From Clostridium drakei (GTDB lineage: Bacteria; Bacillota; Clostridia; Clostridiales; Clostridiaceae), in the NCBI RefSeq assembly GCF_000633595.2, contig NZ_JIBU02000021.1:1-64000 (forward strand): DNA of 64,000 nucleotides, read 5' to 3'. The notes beneath the pieces were generated by a model that saw only the letters and a program-made list of their open reading frames with translations, searched no databases and was not told the origin of the DNA. Of this stretch, positions 46,043 to 55,010 are shown piece after piece; the first letter of the stretch is position 1; each line of letters begins with the position of its first letter. Made by a program: the position numbers and the translations under genes.

Positions 46043-46906
46043 ATGGGCAAAAAAGCGTTAAATCCATTAATTAGCCCAGGGAGTAAAATGTGGGCGGTTG
46101 ACATATACAATCCCATTATTCTAGATTGTGCCAGAAGGCACAATCTATCCACATACATCGAAGGGTCGGGGGCAGCAGCTAGAATGCTTGTCAACCTTGA
46201 AAGGGGTATTTTTAAGAAGAGAATCTATAATGAATGGGAATATGATTTTTGTTGTTATTTTGCAAAGCTATCAGATATACATGAAACAAGGTTACTAATT
46301 AAGACTATAGAGGAATTAATAAATAACTTTAGCCCAGAGGATCTTTTTGAATTATGTGAGAAAATTATAAAAAGTGAAGAGTTAAAAATTTTAGATAAAA
46401 CTTTAGTAGCTGCAGTAGCATTTATTCGTTGTTTTAGTACTTATCGTGCGAATAGAAAGAGTTTCTATGCGGATATATTTGAAAGAAATATAATAAGACC
46501 TAAAAGATATTTAAAGTTATTAGAATATAATAACGCACTACAAGATATAGTGGTGACTAATACAGATTGTTTTAATCTTGCAAGAGAATATAAAAATAAT
46601 GGTGACTTTTTCTATTTTGGGGATCATCCTTACTGGGGCAGCAAAGTATATGGAGGAGAAGCAGATTGGAATGATAACCGATATATAGAATTTGTGGAAA
46701 TAGCAAAAGAGAATAAAATGAAAATGATGATATGTGATACTAAGAATCCGTTTTATGATGAACTAGTTCAATATTATGGTTGGAGCAAATATTTTATCAA
46801 GTATAAGCATAATAATATGGGAGATGAACCAATGCCAGAACATATTTGGGTAAATTTTGATATTCCATTATATCTATTACCAGAAGACACAAAAAAGGTT
46901 TTATAG
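46043..46906 (+). CDS. D12-class DNA adenine methylase-like protein, altered catalytic motif
   Basis: This 287-aa protein has an overall layout similar to Dam-type (D12 class) N6-adenine methyltransferases. The N-terminal segment ISPGSKMWAVDIYNPIILD replaces the SAM-binding FxGxG and D-x-N-x-x-L motifs. Residues 194-198 read DHPYW where DPPY(Y/F) is expected. The substitution at the second position and the poor SAM motif make activity doubtful. It may be a diverged enzyme or a non-catalytic relative. The start follows GGGAGGTAGC. It is coupled to the 45204 gene. Confidence 0.5.
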   Translation: MGKKALNPLISPGSKMWAVDIYNPIILDCARRHNLSTYIEGSGAAARMLVNLERGIFKKRIYNEWEYDFCCYFAKLSDIHETRLLIKTIEELINNFSPEDLFELCEKIIKSEELKILDKTLVAAVAFIRCFSTYRANRKSFYADIFERNIIRPKRYLKLLEYNNALQDIVVTNTDCFNLAREYKNNGDFFYFGDHPYWGSKVYGGEADWNDNRYIEFVEIAKENKMKMMICDTKNPFYDELVQYYGWSKYFIKYKHNNMGDEPMPEHIWVNFDIPLYLLPEDTKKVL

Positions 46907-47050
46907 TACAAGCTTTAATGGAAATTCACTCCAATTCAAGCACATCAAGCAAGTGGTACAGTAATATTGAGCATTTAAAAAAATTCTAGAGCTAAATTAT
47001 CAAGACAAATTGTAAGAATATTAAAAATAAGGAAAGAGGAGATGTTAATT

Positions 47051-47377
47051 ATGGAATTTAAAGTTATAGGTGAAGTTGAAAATTTGAGTGTTAGTTATTA
47101 TGAAAGAGGGGTAAGCGTAGTTGCAAAAGAAGGTCTTATAGGCTTGGAGGATAAGCATGGGAAAGTAATTATTAATTAAGAGTACAATGCACTAGACATT
47201 GAGGATGAAGGTGTTGTAGCCGCTAAATGTAAAAACTACATACATGTTTATAAAAATGGGTTGCTAGCGATAGTTTTGGTTCATAAACTTGGCACTAATG
47301 AGTGTCAGGTAATTGGAATAGGTGAAGGATTATTACCAATGCTTAAGAAAGAGATAGTTAAAAGGGGAACAGTATAA
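47051..47377 (+). pseudogene. WG-repeat protein gene interrupted by a stop codon
   Basis: The frame starts at ATG 47051 (after GGAAAGAGGAGATG, 47030-47043) and runs to TAA 47375-47377, with an in-frame TAA at 47177-47179. Around the stop the sequence reads GLEDKHGKVIIN-stop-EYNALDIEDEGVVAA, which is a WG-repeat unit like those in the intact gene at 48930. It is either a nonsense-inactivated gene or two short proteins. Confidence 0.6.
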
Positions 47378-47533
47378 ACTATTTCCTTTATAAAATAATT
47401 CAAGGGAAAATTAAGAAAATTATTAAAAATGCTTTTTATTTTGGAGTATTTTAGAGATATATTCAATACAGGTATAGGAATCATTAATGCTTTATGATGG
47501 ATTAATAGAAAATAAAAGAAAGAGGGAATAATC

Positions 47534-48664
47534 ATGATAAATTTTAAAAATTCAAAGATTAATCTTAAAGAATATATAGGTTTTGAAGAAGATTTAAGTG
47601 ATGTGTTAAGAGATGATTTCTCAGAAGAGGAACTAGCAGAATTTTCAGCTGAAACATATGTAATGTTTGAGGAAGCTGTAGAGATTTTGAAAAAGCCGTT
47701 TGACCTATTAGATTTTACAAATTTATTACGTAGTATATTGAAGGTAAGTTGGGGGTATTCAATAGCTCTTTATAGATATAGTTCACCTTTCTCATATAAA
47801 AATCTAACCGATATGTATATAAATATTAGGCGTTATAAAAGATGTGGTAATATAGAAACAGAATATACACCAATTGATTTATTTGTATACACTTTAATAT
47901 TTGATGTTAATGTAACATTTGATGAAATAAATGCTTTAGTTAAAGAAATAGCAGACTGTCAAGTAGAGATATATAGATCAATAAAAGGAAATATTGCTGA
48001 TTTTTCAATGAGACAAATTATAACATATGCAATTGAAGGAGCTAATAAATGGGGTATAGTATATATTTCATACGATGAATCTGGGAATGTTAAGTATCTT
48101 CTAAATACAAGTTCAGATATGTTTGCAGACATATGTATTAAAAAGCTGAAGGAGTATTTAGATAATAATATACCTACAATTGCTGATTATAAAGATAACT
48201 TAAACTCATCAACAGTATCCTTGGAAGAACTTGATGAAATCTTTGGTAATACATTGTATATGGAAGAAGTTTATAACGAACGAGTAAATAAAAGTTGTTC
48301 TAAATCAATTAGAACAACTTGGTTTAGAGAACCTAAAGATTCGATGACTAAAGAGGTGAAGAGTCTTGCAAAAGATATGATCATGGGTGTTAAATTCAAT
48401 GGTTATCATAATGGTGAATATGGAGTTTATGAGGACAAGTATGATTTTTATAGATATACAAGATTCCAAATGGGAGAGGAGCGAGATCTTGAAATACAGA
48501 TATTTCATATTGGTTGGAACAAATATGAAATATCTTTAAGAAGTTTAAATAATTCGTATATAGATTGGCTTAAAGTGGTAACACTTCGTAAATTAAAAGA
48601 AATATTCTTGATGCTTAGAAAACCACGAGAATCCTTGGAAGTGTATGTTAGGGAAAATGTATAA
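47534..48664 (+). CDS. hypothetical protein
   Basis: This 376-aa soluble protein has an acidic N-terminus (GFEEDLSDVLRDDFSEEELAEF, about 17-38) and a helical middle, with a C-terminal strand-rich part (GVKFNGYHNGEYGVYEDKYDF, then EIQIFHIGWNKYEISLRSL). No family, membrane segment or catalytic motif is recognised. The start follows AGAAAGAGGGAATAATC. It lies between two WG-repeat genes and ends in its own terminator. Confidence 0.6.
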   Translation: MINFKNSKINLKEYIGFEEDLSDVLRDDFSEEELAEFSAETYVMFEEAVEILKKPFDLLDFTNLLRSILKVSWGYSIALYRYSSPFSYKNLTDMYINIRRYKRCGNIETEYTPIDLFVYTLIFDVNVTFDEINALVKEIADCQVEIYRSIKGNIADFSMRQIITYAIEGANKWGIVYISYDESGNVKYLLNTSSDMFADICIKKLKEYLDNNIPTIADYKDNLNSSTVSLEELDEIFGNTLYMEEVYNERVNKSCSKSIRTTWFREPKDSMTKEVKSLAKDMIMGVKFNGYHNGEYGVYEDKYDFYRYTRFQMGEERDLEIQIFHIGWNKYEISLRSLNNSYIDWLKVVTLRKLKEIFLMLRKPRESLEVYVRENV

Positions 48665-48726
48665 GGTATATGTATAGCAAGAGAATCTTATTAAGGGGTA
48701 AATAGAATTAAAATACACAAAATGAG

Positions 48727-48752
48727 GGAGTCACAGTATGTGGCTTCTTTTC
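48727..48752 (+). terminator. intrinsic terminator
   Basis: AGTCACA pairs with TGTGGCT (one T-G) around a 3-nt loop and is followed by TCTTTTCC. Confidence 0.55.
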
Positions 48753-48929
48753 CATTAGTATGAAGTATGTAAAAGCTGCTGAGTTAAGGATAAGAAAAGA
48801 ATTGTAGAAATTAAAGAAAAAGCTTTTTATTTAACAGTTTTTTATGGAAATAAATTATGAATGTGGCAAGCAAAAATTTAATGAATGAATTTAAGTTACA
48901 GATTTTTTTAAAGAAGGGAGGTTAAATGG

Positions 48930-49460
48930 ATGATTGAAAGTTTAGGGGAAATTTTATCTAGTAGATTTAGAATAATATATGAAGGGGAAGATTATTTTAG
49001 TAGAAAGTATGGTTTGGTAAATATGAAAGGTGAGGAGATTTTGCCTTGTATATACGATTGCATATATAATTTTGATTTTTATAATAATATGTTGACTTTA
49101 GAAATAGGTGAAAAATATGGATGTGCAACTAGTGAAGGTAAAATAGTAGTTCCTGTAGAGTATGATTATATTCAAATGCACAAATGTGTAGTTGCAGCTA
49201 AAAAAGATAATAAATATGGTTTTTTCAATCTGTCTGGTGAATTAATAATTCCTTTTGAATATGTTGATTATATAGAATGTGAAAATATTTTATATATGGA
49301 TGATAAAGAAACATATTATTATGGAGTAATAAATCCTAATATTGATGAAGTTACGTATATTCAAGAGTCAGATATTGTTATGTGTGAAGATGGCATAATA
49401 TTGGCCAAGTTAGGTGACAAGTATATTTATTATCATGGTTGTGAGCAAATGATGATTTAA
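48930..49460 (+). CDS. WG-repeat protein
   Basis: This 176-aa protein contains about four WG-type repeats: KYGLVNMKGEEILPCIYD, KYGCATSEGKIVVPVEYD, KYGFFNLSGELIIPFEYVD and a weaker fourth. In this family each unit folds as a small beta-meander and the whole is thought to mediate protein binding. No signal peptide is present, so it is cytoplasmic. The start follows GGGAGGTTAAATGG; the overlapping ATG at 48926 is out of frame and stops after three codons. A broken relative is at 47051. Confidence 0.8.
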   Translation: MIESLGEILSSRFRIIYEGEDYFSRKYGLVNMKGEEILPCIYDCIYNFDFYNNMLTLEIGEKYGCATSEGKIVVPVEYDYIQMHKCVVAAKKDNKYGFFNLSGELIIPFEYVDYIECENILYMDDKETYYYGVINPNIDEVTYIQESDIVMCEDGIILAKLGDKYIYYHGCEQMMI

Positions 49461-50236
49461 ATGATGAAAATTCTTGTGGAGAGATATGGGCAATTGAAGG
49501 CTTCAGTTTTTATTATGTAGTATAAAAGGTACTTTAAATATATGTATATAAAAATCAATTATAAAGTGAATTTAGCATCAATAAGTTAGAAGGATATTAA
49601 AACTTTTCAGATATCTTATGTAAGTGAATGGTTATAGCCACATGTTATATAAAAATATCAGAAGTGGTAGCAATAATATCACCAAATACAGAAATAGAAA
49701 TAACGCATGAATGTAAAGTTACTATTAAAAATGAAGTTAATAATATTAAAATTTTTTAACTTAGATATAGATATTTAAAAAGTTTTTATTAATTTCATTT
49801 TAGTAAAAAGTAAGTTGAATCTTAGTAAAATCAAGCATTACAACATATAAGAGGTTGAACTATATAAAGAGAAATAATATAGTTGTATCAATAGATATTG
49901 GTTAAAGTATGAAGAAATGCAGTGCTTGTAAGTAAAAATACTAATGTTGTTAGAGATGATATAGTTTCAATCTAAAATTGTATGAATTATTTATTAATTT
50001 AATTTTATGGAAGAATAGACTGTAAGACAAGAGAAATCAAAGTACTATACCAAACTGAAAATATTATTGTATAAAGTTAAATGATAACTGATAAAATAAA
50101 TGATTGGTGTTTAAGATATTATAATATTTATGATTTACAGCTTAAAGGGATTGACAATGGCTTATATTCTAAACCTTATGGTAGGATTTTTAGATAATTA
50201 TAAAAGAAGAGTAGATAACATCTACTCTTAATTAAG
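49461..50236 (+). other. gene-poor stretch with coding remnants
   Basis: Short coding-like fragments remain. A 43-codon frame at 49628-49759 (MVIATCYIKISEVVAIISPN) has no ribosome-binding site. A peptide NNIVVSIDIG, closed by TAA at about 49902, resembles the first strand of actin-like ATPases. IYDLQLKGIDNGLYSKPYGR lies near 50130-50190. A hairpin AAGAGTAGA/TCTACTCTT (50208-50230) lacks a T-run. Confidence 0.4.
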
Positions 50237-50402
50237 TGGTGATATTTTATTATTAATTTTTTCTTTACCTTTAAGAGGCGCCCCTGAAAATTAGAGGCTA
50301 TGCATTGTACTTTATAACGATAAATGCATATGGATAAAATGGAGTTACAAAAATAGTAACCTTTATTTTATCGAACCATTTAAAGGACATAAAATATCAC
50401 CA
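50237..50402. repeat. 166-bp element bounded by 14-bp perfect inverted repeats
   Basis: TGGTGATATTTTAT (50237-50250) and ATAAAATATCACCA (50389-50402) are exact inverted copies. A nested inverted pair GATAAAAT (50333-50340) / ATTTTATC (50365-50372) lies inside, next to an unusually GC-rich patch AGAGGCGCCCC. It could be a small non-autonomous element or a structured RNA. No target duplication is visible. Confidence 0.45.
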
Positions 50403-50625
50403 TCCTTATTCAATTATAGTGGGCATGCCAATACAAAAATACAATTGCAATGATACTACTATTATATGTTAGAATTAAATACATTATGTACTACTTTGAA
50501 TGAAAAATTTTATAAAAAGATAATTACAAAAAAATTTAGCAAGTTAAGAGAAAAATTATATTTAAGAAAATTTTATAGACTTAAAAGATAATAATTAACT
50601 AGATATATGAAAGAGGTGAGGGGAA

Positions 50626-51168
50626 ATGAATTATGGCTATATAAGAGTTTGCAACTTAAAAGAATTATTGGAATTCAAAGCAAGGTCAAATACAGATATT
50701 ATAATAAGTGAGTTGCTAAATTTAAATAAGACAAAGAGTTCAAGCAATGTAGAATTCGAAAAGTTGATAGAAGTTGTAAAATCTGGTGACAAAATTATAA
50801 TTAAAAGTATAGAAAATGCTTGTAGGATTACCAAAAATTTTGATGGGTTAGAAGATTTGTTAAAATTGATTGATACTTGTAATAAAAAAGGGGTAGAGCT
50901 GATTTCAGAGGAGGATGAAAATATTGATGTGCTAATAACTAAAGCGGGCAATTCTATGATTTCAATGTTAAGAAAGGTTATAACTGTAACAATAAATAAT
51001 ATTAATACTAATAACAAAAATTCTAGAACCATTAATTATGCAGATAACTTCATGTCAGTTTATCATGACTATAGGAGTAGAGCTATAAGCAGTGAAGTTG
51101 CTGCGGAAAAGCTAGGAATAAGTTTAGGGACTTTTTATAAACAAGTATATCTATTTGAAAGTGCGTGA
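50626..51168 (+). CDS. serine-resolvase-like protein lacking the catalytic serine
   Basis: This 180-aa protein has a resolvase-like N-terminal domain that opens YGYIRVCN where active enzymes read Y-x-R-V-S; the nucleophile position is Cys. The partner region GDKIIIKSIENACRITKNF corresponds to the GD-L-V-x-x-L-D-R-L-x-R segment with its arginines mostly lost. The C-terminus has a Hin-type HTH (EVAAEKLGISLGTFYKQV, about 157-174). It probably binds DNA without recombining it. The start follows GGTGAGGGGAA. A second such gene lies at 51661. Confidence 0.65.
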   Translation: MNYGYIRVCNLKELLEFKARSNTDIIISELLNLNKTKSSSNVEFEKLIEVVKSGDKIIIKSIENACRITKNFDGLEDLLKLIDTCNKKGVELISEEDENIDVLITKAGNSMISMLRKVITVTINNINTNNKNSRTINYADNFMSVYHDYRSRAISSEVAAEKLGISLGTFYKQVYLFESA

Positions 51169-51660
51169 GTTATTTAAGAATATGTATAACAGAAAACTGT
51201 GGGAATTTTAAGAGCTATTTTGGGAAGCACTAGGTATTTAAAAGTGTTTGTGAAAATGACTCTTAATTTTTTTGTTTTTAGATTTTGTATATCTTACAGT
51301 ACTTTTTTATGTAAGATATCAAATTCGATCAAAAAGGCTTACAAATCGATTTTTATATATTTACAGGTACTTTTACTTTACTAACTATTAAATTGTCACA
51401 AAAGGCTTCAAAAGCTTATTTTAACATTTGTATATTTTTGTAAGTTGTACAAATGCTTTTAGTAAAATAATGGATATAAATTCGCATGATTTTAATCGAA
51501 AATATTTTGGAAAAAAGTTAAAATATTTTCCACAAAACCTTGATGTTAAAGGGATTGTACGGTATCATTACAACAAAATAAAGCATTAAGTAACTGGGGA
51601 AATTTAAAGAATAATTTATTTTAAAGAATAAAATTATAAAAACTGTTAGGAGGAATGAGT
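51169..51660 (+). other. intergenic stretch with two inverted repeats
   Basis: The gap between the two resolvase-like genes has a 10-bp hairpin ATATCTTACA / TGTAAGATAT (51289-51298 and 51310-51319). A second inverted pair CATTTGTA / TACAAATG lies near 51426-51455, followed by CTTTTAG. These may be terminators or binding sites of the HTH domains. A 61-codon open frame here has no supporting signals. Confidence 0.35.
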
Positions 51661-52191
51661 GTGATTTATGCTTATATTCGCACAGGAAAATTAAAAGATA
51701 TTGAGTATATAAAAGAAATGTCTAAGGCAGATATTGTATTAATTGACCTTGTAAGCGAATGGGGTACTTCAGAAAATAATGAATTTGAAAAGCTTGTTGA
51801 TTCATTAGAGGAAAATGATACAGTTGTTATAAAATCTATTGATAACCTAGTAACAATGAGTAGAAAAACTCAATTTTGCGATATAAATGATTTTATCTCA
51901 TTATTCAAATTGTGCAGGAAGAAAAATATAAAGTTGATTTCTTTAGAAGATAAAAGAGGTATGGATCTACTTGATGTAGATGCTTATAAATTAATTTGTT
52001 TAATAGAGGAGGGGATCAACAAAAGAATGAATTTAACTACAAAGTTAGGTAGACCATCAAAATTTCCTAAATGTTTTCTGGAAACTTATTATAAATTCAG
52101 AAACAAAGGAATAAATGCATATGAAGCTGGAAAAGAACTTGGGATAAATTATAAAACATTTTATGTATTGGTAAAGGAATTTGAGAGTTAA
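51661..52191 (+). CDS. second serine-resolvase-like protein lacking the catalytic serine
   Basis: This 176-aa paralog of the 50626 product opens IYAYIRTGKLKDI, so neither Ser nor Cys stands at the nucleophile site. It continues with NDTVVIKSIDNLVTMSRK in place of the arginine-rich motif. The C-terminal HTH (AYEAGKELGINYKTFYVLV, about 155-173) is well kept, preceded by LGRPSKFP, a common resolvase linker motif. GTG 51661 is chosen because AGGAGG at 51648-51653 is too close to ATG 51655. A DNA-binding regulatory or architectural role is likely (inference). Confidence 0.65.
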   Translation: MIYAYIRTGKLKDIEYIKEMSKADIVLIDLVSEWGTSENNEFEKLVDSLEENDTVVIKSIDNLVTMSRKTQFCDINDFISLFKLCRKKNIKLISLEDKRGMDLLDVDAYKLICLIEEGINKRMNLTTKLGRPSKFPKCFLETYYKFRNKGINAYEAGKELGINYKTFYVLVKEFES

Positions 52192-52263
52192 GATGATAGC
52201 AATGTAAAAGCAAGTAAGGCAAAAGAATTTAATGTAAAGGAATTATGATATGAGGTGAGTTGA

Positions 52264-52863
52264 ATGTTAGATGTGTTAAATATAGAATTTTTAATGGCAT
52301 TAAGAAGAATAAACGTTGATGGTATAGAAGATATGGTAAAAAGTATACTTGGAAATAAAAAAGCTGTAGTTGCAGAGTTGATTTATAATAAGGTAAATTT
52401 AGGAGATGGGTTCTATTTTACACACAGGTTAGATAAGGATATTATTGTAGACACAAATACTGGCAATGTATATAGAATAGACAATAATAGGTATCAATCG
52501 GTTGTATATTATAATGAAGTGTCAGTTAGAGACAGAAGAACTGGTGAGGTGCAGGAAGTATTGAAAAATGGTGTTCTTGATTTTGGAAATGTGAAAGTAT
52601 CAAGTTCATATACATTTGTAGGTGGAAATAATTATTATGCAGTACCGTTTGATATTCCTTATCGAATTAATGTTAGAGTTCATACAATAATAGCAGGAAT
52701 GACCTATAACTATGATGTATTAAATGCCATGGGAATCAAAAGAAGCAAAGATATTCATCATGAAAAGAGATGGAAATTAAACAGTGACAATTCAGGCAAA
52801 AATTTGGAGTTGATAACCATAAAAGAGCATAAAGAAAGGCACAAAAAGAATAAATATGAGTAG
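52264..52863 (+). CDS. HNH-like endonuclease domain protein
   Basis: This 199-aa protein has a C-terminal HNH-like signature: H165-H166 in DIHHEKRW, N180 in SGKNLELIT, and H189/H193 in KEHKERH. That spacing is typical of homing- or phage-type HNH nucleases. The first 110 residues are helical, then a strand region (YFTHRLDKDIIVDTNTGNVYRI). No zinc-binding CxxC pairs are present. The start follows TGAGGTGAGTTGA. It lies 72 bp after the second resolvase-like gene and may be in one operon with it. Confidence 0.7.
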   Translation: MLDVLNIEFLMALRRINVDGIEDMVKSILGNKKAVVAELIYNKVNLGDGFYFTHRLDKDIIVDTNTGNVYRIDNNRYQSVVYYNEVSVRDRRTGEVQEVLKNGVLDFGNVKVSSSYTFVGGNNYYAVPFDIPYRINVRVHTIIAGMTYNYDVLNAMGIKRSKDIHHEKRWKLNSDNSGKNLELITIKEHKERHKKNKYE

Positions 52864-52928
52864 GTGAAAATTTGGTTAAAGTGAAAGTCAATAGCAAAAA
52901 TAGTATAAGTATTGAGTATGAATTATAG

Positions 52929-52975
52929 AGATGTACTTCCAAGTTATGAGTGAGGTGCATCTTTAATTTTTTTAT
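52929..52975 (+). terminator. terminator-like hairpin
   Basis: AGATGTAC pairs with GTGCATCT (one T-G) and is followed by TTAATTTTTTTATTT. The rest of the gap to 53335 holds only a possible -10 (TATAAT, 53159-53164) and an 18-codon frame after the HNH gene. Confidence 0.6.
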
Positions 52976-53335
52976 TTAAAGAGCTTTGTCCCAAGTATGC
53001 TTTGATGATTAATGTTTTAGAATGGCTAAAAAGGAATAGAAAAGCAAGAATTATTATAGAAATATTGAATGATTATGAAGATAAAGTAATAGTTAAGAGG
53101 TACATAAATTTTGTATCAAATTAGAAAATAAGTGGCTCAGTATTTTCTAGTTTAACGGTATAATGAAACATCTAAAAATTTTAGAGCTAAACTTTATTTT
53201 ATTATATTTTATAGTGTTAGCACAGCAAGATACAAGATTAAGTATTTTAAGATTTGAATAGCTGTTATTTCATGTGATCTTTACATCTTTGTATTGCAGA
53301 AAATCTTAAAAGACTATACAAAGGAGGTGGTATGG

Positions 53336-54067
53336 ATGCTAATAATTGGTGATATTCATGGACAATTAAGTATACTCAAAAAGTTACTCGAAAATGTAAA
53401 AGATGATAATATTTATTTTGTAGGTGATTTGATAGACAGGGGGATACATGGGGTAGAAACATTACAATATGTTAAAAACAAGAAATATAAGATAGTATTA
53501 GGAAATCATGAAGCTATGATGCTAAAATATCTAGAAAGTAAGAAAGAATGGGATAAACAATTATGGTTTGATAACGGAGGTCAGGAAACATTATTTGCAT
53601 ATAATCAGTTATCGGATCAAGAACAAGGAGAAATATTATGTTTTATAAAGAGGTTACCATATTATTTTTATATTGATGACATTGACATCTTAATTAGTCA
53701 CTCAGGGGTAAATGCTAATGCTTATTTTTTGAAGGATTCAGACGCTAACAAAGCTGATTTAAAAACTCTTTTAAATATTCAGGAACCAAAGGATTATTTG
53801 TGGTCAAGACATGAAGAATTTATTTTTAACGACAATCTTAAAGAGTATAGTACAGTTTTTGTTGCAGGACACACAATAACAAAAAAGATAGACTTTTTTA
53901 TTGATGAACCTAAAGTTTTAAGATTTGATAACAGGTTTTTAATTGATTGTGGAGCTTTTAATACTGGAACATTAGGAAGTATTAAAATATCTGATAATAA
54001 TGTAAAAGCACACTACTACAGTGATGAAAAAGGCTACTATGTAGAAGATTTAGGAAAGTTAAGATAA
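53336..54067 (+). CDS. PP2A-like metallophosphoesterase
   Basis: This 243-aa protein has the complete binuclear metal signature of PrpA/PrpE-type serine/threonine phosphatases: GDIHG at 5-9, GDLIDRG at 30-36, GNHE at 56-59, then SHSG and AGHT with metal-ligand histidines. Relatives remove phosphate from proteins or hydrolyse diadenosine tetraphosphate in the cytoplasm, and many are carried by phages. ATG 53336 is chosen because AAAGGAGGTGG lies 6 nt upstream; a longer frame back to 53294 would bury this site. Confidence 0.9.
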   Translation: MLIIGDIHGQLSILKKLLENVKDDNIYFVGDLIDRGIHGVETLQYVKNKKYKIVLGNHEAMMLKYLESKKEWDKQLWFDNGGQETLFAYNQLSDQEQGEILCFIKRLPYYFYIDDIDILISHSGVNANAYFLKDSDANKADLKTLLNIQEPKDYLWSRHEEFIFNDNLKEYSTVFVAGHTITKKIDFFIDEPKVLRFDNRFLIDCGAFNTGTLGSIKISDNNVKAHYYSDEKGYYVEDLGKLR

Positions 54068-54220
54068 TGTTTGATACTGTTGAATTTATTGTGGTTTATG
54101 TATTTTATATTGAAATGGGGTGCATATATAAAAATATTGTATCAAGATCTAAATCACCTTGATTTTATAGTAAAAGGGATTCTTAAAAACAAAAATTAAA
54201 TTTAAGAAAGGAAAATAGAA

Positions 54221-54802
54221 ATGGAGTTATTTCAAGTAACAATATTTAATTATGTCCTAGGAAGCTTGGGAAAATTGGCTAGAGAAGTCTATGTCACTAA
54301 AAAGCAGGCTGAAAAATGGCTGAATAATATAATATCTGTAGGGGAATATTCAGCTCCAGTAAAAGAATATTTAGAGGTTTTGACTAAAGAAGGTAAGAAT
54401 GAAGAGTCTTATGTATATGGTATTCCTTTTGCAGTGCCAGTTGTTAGTGAAGTAAGACACAAGGTTGTTACTGGTGGAGAGATTTACTGCATGGATTTTT
54501 GCAAGTGCTCTAGTTATGAAATTGATTTTATATATTTCAAGCATGACAATAGGTTTATAAGAGCAGCAAATGTAACTATGTATAATGTTGAATATAAAAT
54601 TGCAGGAGAATACAGATGCATTGAAGACTTTTATATTGAGGCTATGTATAAGTACACTTATGCTTTAGAGGGGTATAAAAATAAATTGGAATCGTGTATT
54701 TATCTACCAGAAAAAGAATTTGAAAATGAAAAAGAATTTGAGGATGATTATTTGCATCCAAGTGAAGTAGATTTTAAATACATTTGGTTATATTTGGTAT
54801 GA
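54221..54802 (+). CDS. hypothetical protein
   Basis: This 193-aa soluble protein of unknown family has an N-terminal helix pair (LGSLGKLAREVYVTKKQAEKWL) and a middle strand region with cysteines in YCMDFCKCSSYEIDF. The C-terminus is acidic and aromatic (EKEFEDDYLHPSEVDFKYIWLYLV). The start follows AAGAAAGGAAAATAGAA. It ends before a strong terminator. No function can be proposed. Confidence 0.6.
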   Translation: MELFQVTIFNYVLGSLGKLAREVYVTKKQAEKWLNNIISVGEYSAPVKEYLEVLTKEGKNEESYVYGIPFAVPVVSEVRHKVVTGGEIYCMDFCKCSSYEIDFIYFKHDNRFIRAANVTMYNVEYKIAGEYRCIEDFYIEAMYKYTYALEGYKNKLESCIYLPEKEFENEKEFEDDYLHPSEVDFKYIWLYLV

Positions 54803-54962
54803 GAATAAACATTATTAATATCAGGTTGTTTTTGATGGCCAAATTTCTTTCAAACAGGCTTTCATGGCTATTCAAGGATATTGGGAGGCATTTACCGGGT
54901 CACTAAATAAAAAACCTTTACAAAAGGCTTATATGATAATTTAACTGTATTTTTGTTTTTAT

Positions 54963-55010
54963 AAAATTACTGAGAATTTTTAGGGATATTCTCAGTAATT
55001 TTTTATTTTG
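54963..55010 (+). terminator. strong intrinsic terminator
   Basis: A 13-bp perfect stem (AATTACTGAGAAT with ATTCTCAGTAATT) is followed by TTTTATTTTG. Confidence 0.85.

Noticed and set aside
50237-50402. Known riboswitch (lysine, glmS or c-di-GMP type) in the GC-rich patch
   Set aside because: Only a few bases resemble any class, and no gene follows within 200 bp in a fitting arrangement.
51199-51384. 61-aa open frame between the resolvase-like genes
   Set aside because: It has no ribosome-binding site and overlaps a 10-bp inverted repeat; composition follows the local AT-rich sequence.
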